From Liolophura sinensis (Eukaryota > Mollusca > Polyplacophora > Chitonida > Chitonidae), in contig NC_088299.1 in NCBI RefSeq assembly GCF_032854445.1, positions 18,967,608-19,031,607 on the forward strand: a stretch of 64,000 nucleotides of DNA, read 5' to 3'. Numbering within the stretch: position 1 is the first letter of the stretch; each line of letters begins with the position of its first letter. This document shows, in pieces, positions 1 through 12,408 of the stretch. The translations under genes were made by a program, and so were the position numbers. Under the pieces are notes generated by a model, which did not search any database, was not told the origin of the DNA, and saw nothing but the letters and a program-made list of their open reading frames with translations.

Positions 1-136
1 TTGTGTCATACATCACCTGACAACATGATAAGTGTGACCAATACCTGAGTACAGAGAGTATAATGTACATGTAATGCAGTCTGATTTACTGGCTTCAACA
101 ATCCTTACAAAATGGCTAACAAAATCTTCTCTCAGA

Positions 137-302
137 TTCACATATGATGGCTGCCAACATTATGGTGGCAGGAAACTGGGCCTAGACTGGGGGAAACATA
201 CGGCCATCCGTAAGTTGCTGCCAGACCTTCTCGCCAGCATGAACTGGACTTGAACTCACAGGGACTGCACTGGAGGGAGACTCCTGTCCACTTCGGTCAC
301 AT
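137..302 (-). mobile_element. SINE copy, truncated
   Basis: Matches the inverted body and head of the family (cattatggtggcaggaaac, gccatccgtaagttgctgcc, catgaactggacttgaactc); the tail is missing. Confidence 0.8.
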
Positions 303-834
303 CCATCCACATTAAATATCACGTCACACTTTATCACTGAAATTTACTCAGTCTAAAACAAGTTCCTTCATTCCACCATTTTATATTTTTATTTTTTCAA
401 ACTAACATTACTACCAGTAAGTCTATATACATGTACCTTATGCAGCAAAAGTTCCAAAATTTTTGCACCAGATCACTAGTTTTTACTCAGATTTTAATTC
501 GGCAATTGGCACTTTTAGTCTTTTTAGGAGAGTTTTTTGGGAAATTTGTGTTCCTATGCCAGGTGACTTTTTTTTTTTTTAACACCACCCACTGAAAATA
601 GATTTCCAATATCAGCTGAGATGTACATTTTCAGAAGAATAACTTTCCTAACTTCCTTCAAACCATCATCTTCATTCAGTGCTCCTTTTCTTGTGCCTTT
701 CAGGCCAAACTGAACAATTGTTCACTATTACTACAATGTACATGTACAATAGCCTGGATTAAACAAGGATAAAACTGGGGTGCCTGGAGTAAACCGCTGC
801 CCTTTCATAGATGCATGGCTTTCTCTTCAGCTGG

Positions 835-960
835 ACTACCAGCATGACCAGCATCCTGCGGATGGTCATAGGTTTCCCGCAGACTCTGCCCCGGTTTCCT
901 CAAACCATAATGCTGGCCAACTTATAAGTGAAATATTCTTGAACACGGATGTAAGCCACA
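835..960 (+). mobile_element. SINE copy, degraded
   Basis: Contains catcctgcggatggtcatag, ccataatgctggccaactta and aagtgaaatattcttgaac. A 100-codon open frame across it is a by-product. Confidence 0.7.
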
Positions 961-2689
961 GCCAAATGAATGAGACTGGATTCAAGGATGCAGACATTGG
1001 CAAGGAGATTATGGTCATCTCTGACAAGAAGTTAGAACACTGCCGAATGAGCCAGAGAGGGAACCAAAATATCTACTCCTGAAACCGAAGCCGATTTGTG
1101 AGATCACTTTGGATAAGGCTGCAGCACATTACGATTATTCCAGGGCTGTGAATTACATGTATAAAGCCCACATTGAAGATGTTGCCGTGACACTTTTATT
1201 CTCTACAGGAAGTCCAGAAATAGACTACGGGTTGATAATACTTTGATCTTATCGTCATATCTTTGTAAACACTTCAGCTGCCAGAAGCAAATGTGAGATC
1301 TTCCTTTATGATATGATATCAGAAAGTATGTGATGCACTTGTGGTAGTACTTCGTGTACACCCAATGAACACCTACAACTTCCATCTCAATCTGATATCA
1401 GAAAGTGTGAACTTATTTCACTTGAAATCACTGCAGAAAAGGAAAGTGAATCAGTAGTATCAAACATGTGCCTTCATGTGAGGAAAACACTTTTGAGTGT
1501 TCTTCACAGATTTTTAAAGACTGATTTCACAAGATTAACATTTAAGCCAGGTGAGAGTCTGGCTATATACTTGCTAGTGGATGCCGTCAATGCTTTCCTT
1601 GCCATATACGGTAAAAACGAAGTCTCGCAGACAGGTGGAAGATAACATGGGAAGGTGTAGGGGAATGAACTAGAATAGACATTAACAACCTGTATGCCTG
1701 GTACATGTAATAACTAGTAAATATAGGCCTTGTGTTTCAGACAACATAACTACTGTAATTAGGCCAATGATACCCACTTCTTTGTTACTGTGTCAGAGAA
1801 TTGGTGGACCGTTTGTGACAATTTCTGGCAAAAAAACAGAATGAGTTCCAATACTGGGGTGGGGGTGGGAGAATGGCATATGGGCTGGTAGTGACAGGAA
1901 ACTAGCAATTGACTGTGATTGGCCTCACATAAATTGTGAACATCAACCAAACATATTTTTGGACTTATGGGTCCTAAAAGTGTTTTGTATTTTCTTCCAT
2001 GATATTTAGAGAATATTTTCACTACTACATCATTACACGGTCTAGTATGTCATAGAACACTTAAATTCAGACAGCCAGGTTTACAGGTAAATGACAATCG
2101 TGTAGGCTGCTGAGTGAACTAATCCATCTAGTGGATCCAGTGACATCCAACTGCCAGTTGTTCATAAGATAAACCAGGCTTTTATCCTAATGCCAGTCTC
2201 CGCCATATACAAATCAAATGGCTCTTCAGTCTGGACTAAAGGGAATACTGGGCTCAAGTCATAATGCACTTTTGAACAACTGATCAGGGTCACAACGGCA
2301 CAATGAATGTTAGAAATATAAAGAGAGATAGCACATTTAACACTGTTGAATTATGTCACAATGAATGTCAGAATTTTAGGAAAACAAACTCAGTCCATCT
2401 ACATGGATTACGAGTAAAGCACTGATTTTCAGCAAGTGCCTGACTAATTTGTTTTAAAGTTGCCCCTAAACTAGCTGGAAGTGGATTTGAACAAGCATTC
2501 TCAATTAGAAGTGTCCAAGGAAGCAAGGGCCCGAGAATGGCTGAAGTAGCTACTACGGAACACAATCGCCACTATATAGAATTCATCGACAGAACTTTGT
2601 CAAGACTAGGGTGACCCCATTGTTAGTCAATGAGCTCCTTCTCAGATGTTCTCGTTTGGAATGTAATATTGATGTAACACAAATGTTTC

Positions 2690-3656
2690 AGGGAGAAACT
2701 GCTTCTAATGTGTCGGATCAACGGCAAGCCACTTTTACCGCATCTTCACATGCGCACTTAATCGTCCCTATCTTAAATCAATGCCAACAGAGTGTTTCCC
2801 ATGATAAAGTAACCTGTTCTGAGTCTCGCCAAATCAAAAACGATCCATGACAACTGCACAAACTTTCAAAATAAATACATTTTCAGACACTACACCCACT
2901 GTGGCTGCCATATAGATTCTGAGAGTTGTACATGAAAGGTCATGTGACCCTAGTGAGCATAGCAAAAATAAGATTGTTCAAGGTAGATAATATCTGTGGC
3001 AATCATCATCGCAACACTAGGCAAGTCCAGTCATCCATTTAGCTGGTCCACTGCCCCTGTTGTCAGATGGCCGCTAATGGCTTCAGCTTAAGGTCACATA
3101 TAGCCTGGAAGAACCATAATGGCCTAAGACACTGGAGTCTTGATGCTAACAGTATTAATTTCGTACTCAACGAAAGTCCAGGCGATTCTCTGCAAGTCAT
3201 GCGCAAATAAAAAAGACCTGCTTTCCACACCCACCACATCGCCACCATATGTCCCTACTCGCTTCAGAATAGATTTATTATAGCCATGAAGGCTTCCATG
3301 GCATGCACTCCCTTAGCCGTGGCCGCCATCTTCCTACCGCTCCATCTTCCTACCGCTCCACTATGAAGCAGGAGATGCTCGTAAGCCCATATGTAGCTGC
3401 TCAACATGGCAGTACCATGAAGTCTTTGGAGTTGAAATCTTTCAGGGCTAGACCACAGTGGGTGTAGTGTCTGAAAATTTTGTGAATTTGTGCGGTTGTC
3501 ATGGATTGTTTTGGTTCAGGAAGACTCAGACAGGTTAGTTGATTACGAGGATTACTTGGTTGACATCGATTTATACTAGGTAAGATTTGATGTCTTGTGA
3601 AGATGCAGTAAATGTGGCTTATTGTTGATCCGACACATTAGAAGCAGTTTCTCCTC
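2690..3656. mobile_element. Fold-back element: about 210-bp inverted repeats around a 0.54-kb core
   Basis: The left arm (about 2690-2907) and right arm (about 3447-3656) are reverse complements with scattered mismatches. Examples are agaaactgcttctaatgtgt against its complement near 3640, and ttttcagacactacacccac against its complement near 3455. The core has no gene. This looks like a non-autonomous DNA element; no transposase and no clear target-site duplication were seen. Confidence 0.8.
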
Positions 3657-4095
3657 ATAACTCTCCCAACGCAATTACCGATATATGAAAAGCTGCTTCT
3701 TCGATGAGTTTATGTCACTTTACCATGTGACACCACCTTCAAGTTTACAATTCCCAATTCACCTGGACTGCCCTTACTCTACACTAAGTTGTTGTTGTTC
3801 TGTCCTCACTTCGACGAAAATAGAACCGACACCTGCTGAAGATCTTCACTACACTACAGTGCACAGCTGCACGTAAGTAAGGTTTACAAAAAGCACAGTA
3901 TACTGCGCAAGACCGTTTACCTTTGCATCCGATCTCGGCATGAAATAAAGATAACAGCAGACTCACCTATCTGCATTCGTTTGTAGACGATAAACTGACG
4001 CCAACTGCAACTCTTGCGTAGTTGCGTTTACGAGCCGTGAAGAGTACTCTCCCCTGAATGGCCACAACGCAGGGCATACGGTCTAGCCACACTTG

Positions 4096-4270
4096 AGTAT
4101 TTATTTATTTATTTGGATTGGTGTTTTACGCCGTACTCAAGAATATTTCACTTATACGACGGCGGACAGCATTATGGTGGGAGGAAACAGGGCAGAGCCC
4201 GGGGAAAAAAACCCACGACCATCCGCAGGTTGCTGTCATACCTTCCCACGTACGGCCCATGCACACTTGT
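4096..4270 (-). mobile_element. SINE copy, head missing
   Basis: Very close to the 3' two thirds of the family: tail, gtgttttacgccgtactcaa, cattatggtgggaggaaac and accatccgcaggttgctg. Confidence 0.88.
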
Positions 4271-4302
4271 GTAGGCCCACATATCCTGCATGTATACCGA
4301 TT

Positions 4303-4382
4303 TCTTTATTTATTTACTTATTTAGTTGATTGGTATTTTACCCCGTACTCAAGAATATTTCACTTATTCGACGGCGGTGAGT
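4303..4382 (-). mobile_element. SINE tail fragment beside the previous copy
   Basis: Only the tail and the first 60 bp (taccccgtactcaagaatat, acggcggtgag) are present, in the same orientation as the copy at 4.1 kb. Confidence 0.8.
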
Positions 4383-4584
4383 TTCAGATGCTTCCCTTGC
4401 TTCCAAACAGGAGGAGTTAAATAACACCAAATATATACCGGTAGGTCCTACTCATGCAGCGTACGTGGTACATATGAACAGACGCCTGTGATTCAGTCTC
4501 CCCCATACTTTTGGACTTTTTGTCTAATGTTCTGGCTAAAGTGCAACCGTTGTTTACTACTTAGCTTATGTTGGTTTAATTTTA

Positions 4585-4682
4585 CGACTTGGCTAAAGTT
4601 GGTTACGACTTGGCTAAAGTTGGTTACGACTTGTCGAAAGTTAGTAATACCACTTGACTAAAGCTAGTTACGACTTGGCCTG
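4585..4682. repeat. Short tandem repeat, about 20 bp x 5
   Basis: The unit is close to tacgacttggctaaagttgg, decaying towards the right. Confidence 0.85.
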
Positions 4683-5479
4683 GATACGAGTATGTGATAG
4701 GTCCAATTAATCTCTTAAACGGCTAGCTATGACAAATTGCGACTGAAAAAAATGCATTCATTCCTGGTGAATCTTGGATTGGTTATACCATAAGTCATAA
4801 GGAATCCTGGCGAAACTAAATAATATCGTATGCCATTTTTGTATCTTAATGTTCCGTGCATGCTGTAACGTCGTATTAGGCCACGCCCACTCTACAGAAG
4901 ACACGTGGTCTGTCTCGTGACAGCTCCTTCAAAGGTCAAGTGCACAGAATTAAAGTTTACATGTGTACAAATTTTAGTGGTTGTATCATCATTGCAGTGT
5001 TTGTCTATTCATATAGCTTCTACCGCTCCACCATTATATTCTCTGTGAATCGGGTGGCCGCTTGCCAGGTGCAGTTGATCCACAATCCAGCTCGATCTTA
5101 CATGTTAGAAAGGCGCAACATCATATAGTCTAACCAGTAAAAAAACTAAACGATGCTTGCCCAAAATAAGCATTACTTACACCATATATTTGCGAATGCC
5201 ATCACTGAGTCATCGTGTAACGAATTTAGCCTACAAAGACCATCAATTTACAGCAGATGACCAATGCACTGGTGAATCGCTTCAGCGATGTGGTCATTGT
5301 TGGATCACAACAAAGGGAGATAACTTACTCAGCAGACACATTTGTACGTCGTCTGCGGGATTCGAGAATGTATCTGTACCCTACTTGACCTCTGTTGTCC
5401 AGTGAGATGCGGATTATTTTGTCTGATGCGGGATAAATTGTTGTATTATTCGTCAGAAGACATATAGGCCTGCATTGTT

Positions 5480-5740
5480 ATTATTTATAGTATTTGTTTA
5501 GTTGTGTACACCGTATTTAAGTACATATTTCACTTATACGACGTCGACCACATCACGGTGGAAGGAAAGCGGGCAGACCTCGGTGGAAAACCAACTAGGC
5601 CTACCACTGCAGAGCTTTCAACATACGTCAGGAGAGGAAGTTATAGCATGAGCTCGATTTGAATTCACATCAGAGATGTTCCTGGGTCACTGTGCTGTGC
5701 TATCACTCTAACCGCTCGGTCATGGAGGCCATGGAGGCCA
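5480..5740 (-). mobile_element. SINE copy, near full length, diverged
   Basis: Runs from a degraded tail (caccgtatttaagtacatat) to the tRNA-like head (aaccgctcggtcatggaggc). Confidence 0.75.
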
Positions 5741-6642
5741 TGGAGGCTTAGGCCTGCGTCAGTGAATTCATGAAGTAAACATGTCCGTGAAATTGTCGAA
5801 CGGAGTTAAGATAAAATCATGTGGATCTTTACATTAATTGTCACTGCCTGCACTCCGTGGCTGAAGAATTTCGCTAATGAAACTCAACTGTAGACTCAAC
5901 CTTTCCATGCAGTTGCTCTATTACAGGTGATGTTAATGAGGCGACATCAAATTCGGGTGTATAGCACACGAAATACATCAGCTGTCATATCGGGACAGAT
6001 GGTACAAAAATCTAATATCAGGGTGACATCGCGGAAGTTTAAGAACTCTTGAAAAAATTGCCCAATTTCTTAATTGTACGATCAGGCAAAATACAACGTA
6101 CATGGTACATCGGGATACATCGGGATACGTCAGGATACATCTAGGATTAAGATAAACTCTTAATCCCAGGATACATCGATGTACATTAATTGGTTCATGA
6201 TTGGTGAATACTGTTATCGAACTAATACGTTTTCATCAACAATTCCTTAATCAGGAACTGATCAATCTATTCGGTCAAACGAAAATCCAGTCCGATAATA
6301 CTCAGGGAAAAGGATTTAACGGAAGATTTAGCACAGTGCCATGTATTAGCTTACTTTCTTTGTAGACATATATTGATCATATTTCACACACACACACACA
6401 CGCACATCTTCAGTGATTAAATCAATCGAACGTTGCAGGAGACGTGAGCAATTGTGGGATTGCTCACAAGCTAACAACCTCAGAATCTTCTAAGGGGCAA
6501 TTAAATAACAGGTTTAATGTCAGGATTATGTTTCTTCCTGCCTGGACGGGCAGCTTGGTAAACTAATAATCTGTTGATCGACATTGTAATCGTATTAATT
6601 TGACCGACATGATACATGCATATATGTGTTAAAGCTGACTCA

Positions 6643-8512
6643 TGTTTTATTTCTCTCCCTGTATTGTGTATCTCTCACTGCATTGTGTATCTCTCCCTGT
6701 GCTGTGTACCGCTCCCTGTATTGTATATCCCAGACTGTATTGTGTATCTCTCACTGTATGTATTGTATCTCTCTCCCTGTATTGTGTATCTCTCACATTA
6801 TTTTGTATCTCTCACTTTATTGCATATCTCTTACCGTATTATATATCTCTCACCGTATTGTGTATCTCACTGTATATATTGTATATCTCTCACTGTACTG
6901 TATATCTCTCACTACATTTATATTGTATACCTCTCACAATACTGTATATCTCTCATGGCAATGTGTATCGCTTACTGTATTGTGTATCTCTCACTGTATT
7001 GTATATCTCTCATTGCATTGTGCATTTTTCACTGTATTTTACACCTCTCACGTTATTTTATATCTTTCCCTGTATTGCATACTTCTCACTGTATTGTGTA
7101 TCTCTCATTGTGTTGTATACCTCTCACTTTATTATATATCTCTTATTCTGTTGTATACTTCTCACTGTATTGTATATCTGCCCCTGTATTGTACACCTCT
7201 CACTGTATTGTATAGTTCTCACTGTACTGTGTATGTTTCATTGTATTGTATACCTCTCGCCATATTGTATATACCTGACTGTATTGTATATCTCTCACTG
7301 TATGTATTGTATATCTCTCGCTGCATTGTATGTCTCTCACTACATGTATATTGTATACCTCAGACTGTCTTGTATACCTCTCACTGTATTGTATATCTCT
7401 CATTGTATTGTAGGCCTATACTTTTCACTGCATTGTATATCTCTTACGGTAGTGTATATCTCTCCCTATATTATACTCCACTCACTGTATTGTATATCCC
7501 TCATTCTGTTGTATACTTCTCACTGTATTGTATATCTCCCCTGTATTGTATACCTCTCACTTTATTGTATACCTCTCACCGTATTGTATATCTCTCCCTC
7601 TGTTGTACACCTTTTACTGTATTGTATATCTCTCATTGTGTTGTATACGTCTCACTGTATTGTGTATCTCCCACTGTATTGTATCTTTCATTGTACTGTA
7701 TACCTCTCACTTTATTGTATATATCTCCCTGTATTGTATACCTCTGACTGTATATCTCTCCTTGTATTTTATATCTTTCCTTGTATTGTGTATCTCTCAC
7801 TGTATTTTTCCCTTTCACTGTATTGTATATCTCTTATAGTACTGTGTATCTCTCACTGCGTTGTATATCTCTCATTGTATTGTATCTCTCTCACTGTTTT
7901 GTGTACCTTTCACTATATTGTATACCTCTTACCGTATTGTATATCTCTCACTGCATTTTATATCTCTCATTGTATTGTATATCTCTAATTTTTTGTGTTC
8001 CTCTCACTGTACTGTATATCTGTCCCTGTATAGTATACCTCTCACTGTATTGTTTATCTCTCACTGTTTTGTATATCTTTCCTGTAGTGTGTATTTCTCA
8101 TTGTATTGTGTATCTCTTACTGTATTGTATATCTCTCACTGTATGGTATATCTCTCACTATATTTGCATCTCTCACTGTATTGTGTATCTCTCAGTGTTT
8201 TGTATACCTTTCACTGCACTGTTCATCTCTCTCTTTTTTGTATACATCTCACTATACTGTATAACTCTCACTGTATTGTATATGTCTCACTGTATTATAT
8301 ATCTCTCAGTATATTGTATATCTCTCACTGTACTGTACACCTATCACTGTATGGCATACCTCTCAATGTATACCTCAAAGTGTATTGTATACCCCTCGCT
8401 GATTCTGTATCTCTTGCTATATATATCCCTCACTGTATTGTATACCTCTCACTGTATTGTATATCTCTCACTGTATTGTATATCTCTCACAGTATTGTAT
8501 ATCTCTCACCAA
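6643..8512. repeat. About 98 copies of a 19-bp minisatellite
   Basis: The typical unit is ctcactgtattgtatatct. Because 19 is not a multiple of three and the unit has no stop codon on the plus strand, several long overlapping open frames (up to 448 codons) arise in all three frames. They are by-products, not genes. Confidence 0.95.
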
Positions 8513-8938
8513 ATTCATCTGTGGAAGAACAAGAACACGACATGTCTATGTGAATAAACATATATATACGTAGATAAATATGTATGTTTATATGTTTATA
8601 TTCGTGTAAGACGTAGATATGTATATAATACACAGTTCTTCTTATAGAACACATTATAGAGGCACTGCGTTAAGTATAGACGCTAGGGTCTAGAATTACA
8701 TGGTAAGTTTACTTTGCATAAACTCATCCAGATCTTAACTCTGCAGCAAACAACACTGGCCCTCATTAAGCATATTTAATTCCGTCTACAGATTTCTAGG
8801 AAAGCGGAAATTGTAAAGTGTCAAAATGAGCACTTATACGTTAATAATGTATTCGGGAAAAGAAAAGTTCTCTTGCATCCGATAACAGTAAAGTTTACAT
8901 GTGAAGCAGCAGTAGATACGTACATATAACGCGTATAA

Positions 8939-9040
8939 GATGCGTGCATGTATACGTGTACCAGATGCGTGCATACATACGTGTACCAGATGCGTGCGTG
9001 TATTCGTGTACCAGATGCGTGAATGTATACGTGTACCAGA
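8939..9040. repeat. 25-bp tandem repeat x 4
   Basis: Each unit contains gatgcgtgca and tatacgtgtacca; units start near 8939, 8964, 8989 and 9014. Confidence 0.9.
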
Positions 9041-9469
9041 CTTCCACACGTGACTCATTCGAAGAATCGAGCTCATTGGCCAATATCTGTCATCTAATCA
9101 ACAAATCAAGCTGGATCTCCGGAAAAACTCGGATACCGTAATATACCGAAAATGCAATAAACCATCGGAAACAAGACATGATGGGTAACAACGTGTAATC
9201 CAGGGCGGAAGCCCAGCGTGTCGAGATCCCAATATGGATTACATAAAAAAAGTGAAATTCCACATTTTGTTTTGTGTAGCTCAAAATATATATCATAGAT
9301 ACCTACATGCATATATTCTGTATAATAAAACACTGCTGACTTCTAAAATAACTACTTCAGCTGAAAAACTGTGCGTAAATTTCTGATATTCAAAATTTTT
9401 CTAAATGATCATTTCAAGTTAAATTTAAAAAAAAAAAACACATTTTTTTTAAAAAACATACTCTCTTTT

Positions 9470-9778
9470 GGGTAATATGAATATAAGATCCCCGCTGGCT
9501 GCACGGGCAGAGGTTTGCATAAGCGGCATTGGTAACATGTACATCAGACTTCCGCCACCAGGTAACGTGTATATTAGACCCCCGCTGCCTGCATGGGGAG
9601 AGGTTTGCACAAGTGGCATTGGTAACATGTGCATCAGGCTCCTTCCATCTGGTAACATATATATTAGACCCCCTGCTGCCTGCATGGGGAGAGGTTTGCA
9701 CAAGCGGCATTGATAACATGTATATAAGACCCCCGCTGCCTGCATGGGGGAGAGGTTTGCACAAGCGGCATTGGTAAC
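9470..9778. repeat. Composite tandem repeat, about 90-bp and 60-bp units
   Basis: Units contain cccgctgcctgcatggggag, aggtttgcacaagcggcatt and ggtaacatgtacatcag. Two 90-bp units are followed by a shortened 60-bp unit. Confidence 0.85.
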
Positions 9779-10609
9779 AATCTAAATCTGCTGACTGTAA
9801 TTTTCGTAAACACTTCGACTTGTTTGTATAACAAAATCCGCCTTCTCGGCCCAAAATTTATATAAGGATCATGCTCCGTTATATTAGATAACCCAGTATG
9901 GGTGTTTTGTTGCATGCATCTGTCACTACAAGCTATGCGTGGAAATGCACATGGGTTCAGGCTCAGTGAATTTAATAGCCTCGTGGTTGCGGTATGCGGA
10001 GTACTGACCACTGGAACGGTCCGTACGTAAGTCAGCCGGATTTTTTATGTACATGTACAAGTGAACTTTGACCACTTTAAGCCTTAATAACTAAATTCCC
10101 ACCACCACCCTTTGCTCCACCATGACTTGTGTGTTAAAAATTATATTCATGTTTTTTTCTTGTGTGATTATTCGTGTCATGGCTGTTTTGATTGTCGCCT
10201 CACCTTTCTAGTATTTTGCCAGTAGGCCTACCTTCATGGGGATCCACGTTGGGCGTATTTTTGTGACACGTAAATCAATTACTCAAACTGGTGCTGGCAT
10301 ATTTCATTAATAATCTTTTATGTTTTGCAGTCATTCTCTTGAAACCAGCAAGGCACTCCGTACTATATACATCATTGTATTCCGGCTGCACAAATGTTGC
10401 TGCCTGTAACTGCACGTTTCTTACACTCTTAGACTTGCTTTTGTGATAAAACCCTCTTTCTCATTCCAGCTTTCAGCGAACAACTTTTGAAATCGCAACA
10501 ATACACTACATTAGTAGCTCACGATGTCTCTATCGTAAAATCGGTGTTTGTGAGCGACATGCACAGTATTGCTCACCGCTATATTTACATAACACAGTTT
10601 TGCCAGTTG

Positions 10610-12408
10610 CTACCTTTGTTCATGGACGGTCCGTGTATCGCTAAGATTTATTTTATTCCTTAAAAGAAACGTAGTCAAATCGATGATGATGATAACGACC
10701 ATGACGGATATCAGTATTATAATGGCCACAGACCCTATGGCGGCTGACGACACTCTCTCGTCAGGCCGCGTCTTTGTAGAATATTTGGCAGTGTATTTAG
10801 CTCGGACAATATCCGGAACGCCAGCGGACGTGAGCGGTGTAGGAACACTAACCGACAGCTTCCTGGATCTGCAATCACACCGAGACGTGCCTAATTGTTG
10901 ACAGCTTTCCTTTGTTCTGTGAATCCCTACAGTCGATGGTGATATAGGCCATACAGTTTGTGTAGTTGCCCATGTTTGTGTGTGCCCACCTGAAGAGTGG
11001 CGGGTACTACTGACGGTAATGTTTTCTGTAAATGTAGTCATACCAAATTCATTTGTTGTGGATATCATCTTCGCAATAAATGTGGAAACGCCAAATTCTA
11101 CCGATGTGGATACCGTGTTCTGAATTACTGTGGTAACGCCAAGTTCTTCTGTTTTGGGGGCTGTGTTCTCGATAAGTTTGGTAACGCCAAGTTCTTTGGG
11201 TGCGGAGGCTGTGTTCCCCAAAAACGTGGTAGCGCCAAGCCCTTTTGATGCGGATTCAGTGTACTGAATGACTGGGGTAACGCCAAGTTCTTCTGTTTTG
11301 GAGGCTGTGTTCTCGATAAGTGTGGTAACGCCAAGTTCTTTGGGTGCGGAGGCTGTGGTCCCCAAAAACGTGGTAGCGCCAAGCCCTTTCGATGCGGATA
11401 CCGTGTTCTGAAAGACTGGGATAACGCCAAGCTCTTTCGATGCGGATACCGTGTTCTGAATTACCGTGGTAACGCCAAGTTCTTCTGTTTTGGGGGCTGC
11501 GTTCTCAATAAGTGAGATAACGCCAAGTTCTTCGGGTTCGGAGGCTGTGGTCCCAAAAAACGTGGTAGCGCCAAGCCCTTCCGATGCGGATACCGTGTTC
11601 TGAAAGACTGGGATAACGCCAAGCTCTTTCGATGCGGATACCGTGTTCTGAATTACCGTGGTAACGCCAAGTTCTTCTGTTTTGGGGGTTGTGTTCTCAA
11701 TAAGTGTGGTAACACGAAGTTGTTTGGGTTCGGAGGCTGTGTTCTGAATGACTGGGGTAATGCCAAGCTCTTTCGATGCGGATACCTTGTTCTGAATTAC
11801 TGTGGTAACGCCAAGTTCTTCGATTTTGGGGGTTGTGTTCTCATTAAGTGTGGTAACGCCAAGTTCTATGGGTTCGGAGGCGGTGTTCTCCATAAACGTG
11901 GTAACACCAAGCTCCCCCGATATGAGTTCTGTGTTCTCAACAAATGTGGTAATGCCAAGTTCTTCGGGTTTGGAGACCGTGTTCTCGATTAACGTGGCGA
12001 TGCATGGTTCTTCCGTCTTTCGGGTATATTCCCAAGGTAATTGCTGTGTATGAGTTGAGAGATCATTGTAGTCGAACATCTGGGGAAATGATGACAAAAC
12101 CCATGCTGCTTCACGCGCTGAATCTAACCAAACAGCCGTTACGTCTGTTGATCCACCAAGAATTCCGGTTTGAAGCGCTGAAAATGCCGCCATGTAACTG
12201 TCAGGTTGGTGTAGTTGAGATGCAGAGTCCACCTGCCAAAGCTGTACATCTGATTCTACCTCACTCACTGGTTCAGTCTGAAGCGTTTGAAATACGTGGG
12301 TAGCAGTACTTAAATAGCTCGTGTGAACAGAATCAAACGTTGATTCTGGAATTTGTCGACCGTCTGTGGGCAAAGATAAAAGCCGTTTACATTTACGATG
12401 GGGTAACA
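10610..12408 (-). CDS. CTLD gene, exon 4 (repeat stalk, membrane segment, tail)
   Basis: This 1,799-bp terminal exon starts after the acceptor gtttatatttag, with two bases completing a split Met codon. The open frame continues upstream past that acceptor only because of a non-ATG start. It encodes a 130-residue unique segment, the 16-residue repeats, a Ser/Thr-rich spacer, the segment AKYTAKYSTKTRPDERVSSA and then the membrane helix, ending HEQR-stop. Confidence 0.88.

Larger units (their letters stand above)
1..2689. other. No gene seen
   Basis: Apart from two SINE remnants this stretch shows no splice-bounded coding exon that I recognise. Its open frames are short and scattered. Confidence 0.6.
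3657..6642. other. Intergenic, repeats only
   Basis: Holds three SINE copies, a 20-bp tandem repeat, a short (CA)n near 6390 and no recognisable exon. Confidence 0.6.
8513..10609. other. Downstream flank of the CTLD gene
   Basis: Holds two small tandem arrays and AT-rich sequence. The 3' UTR of the CTLD gene must lie here, but I saw no clear AATAAA close to the stop. Confidence 0.5.

Noticed and set aside
780-1082. 100-residue plus-strand frame
   Set aside because: It runs through a degraded SINE.
6616-8557. Large Cys/Leu/Ile/Tyr-rich proteins of 199-448 residues on the plus strand
   Set aside because: All three frames are open over the same 19-bp tandem repeat; a real gene would favour one frame.
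10683-12303. Plus-strand frames rich in Cys/Gly/Phe opposite the repeat stalk
   Set aside because: Antisense shadows of the 48-bp coding repeats; the minus frame joins in phase to the CTLD exons.
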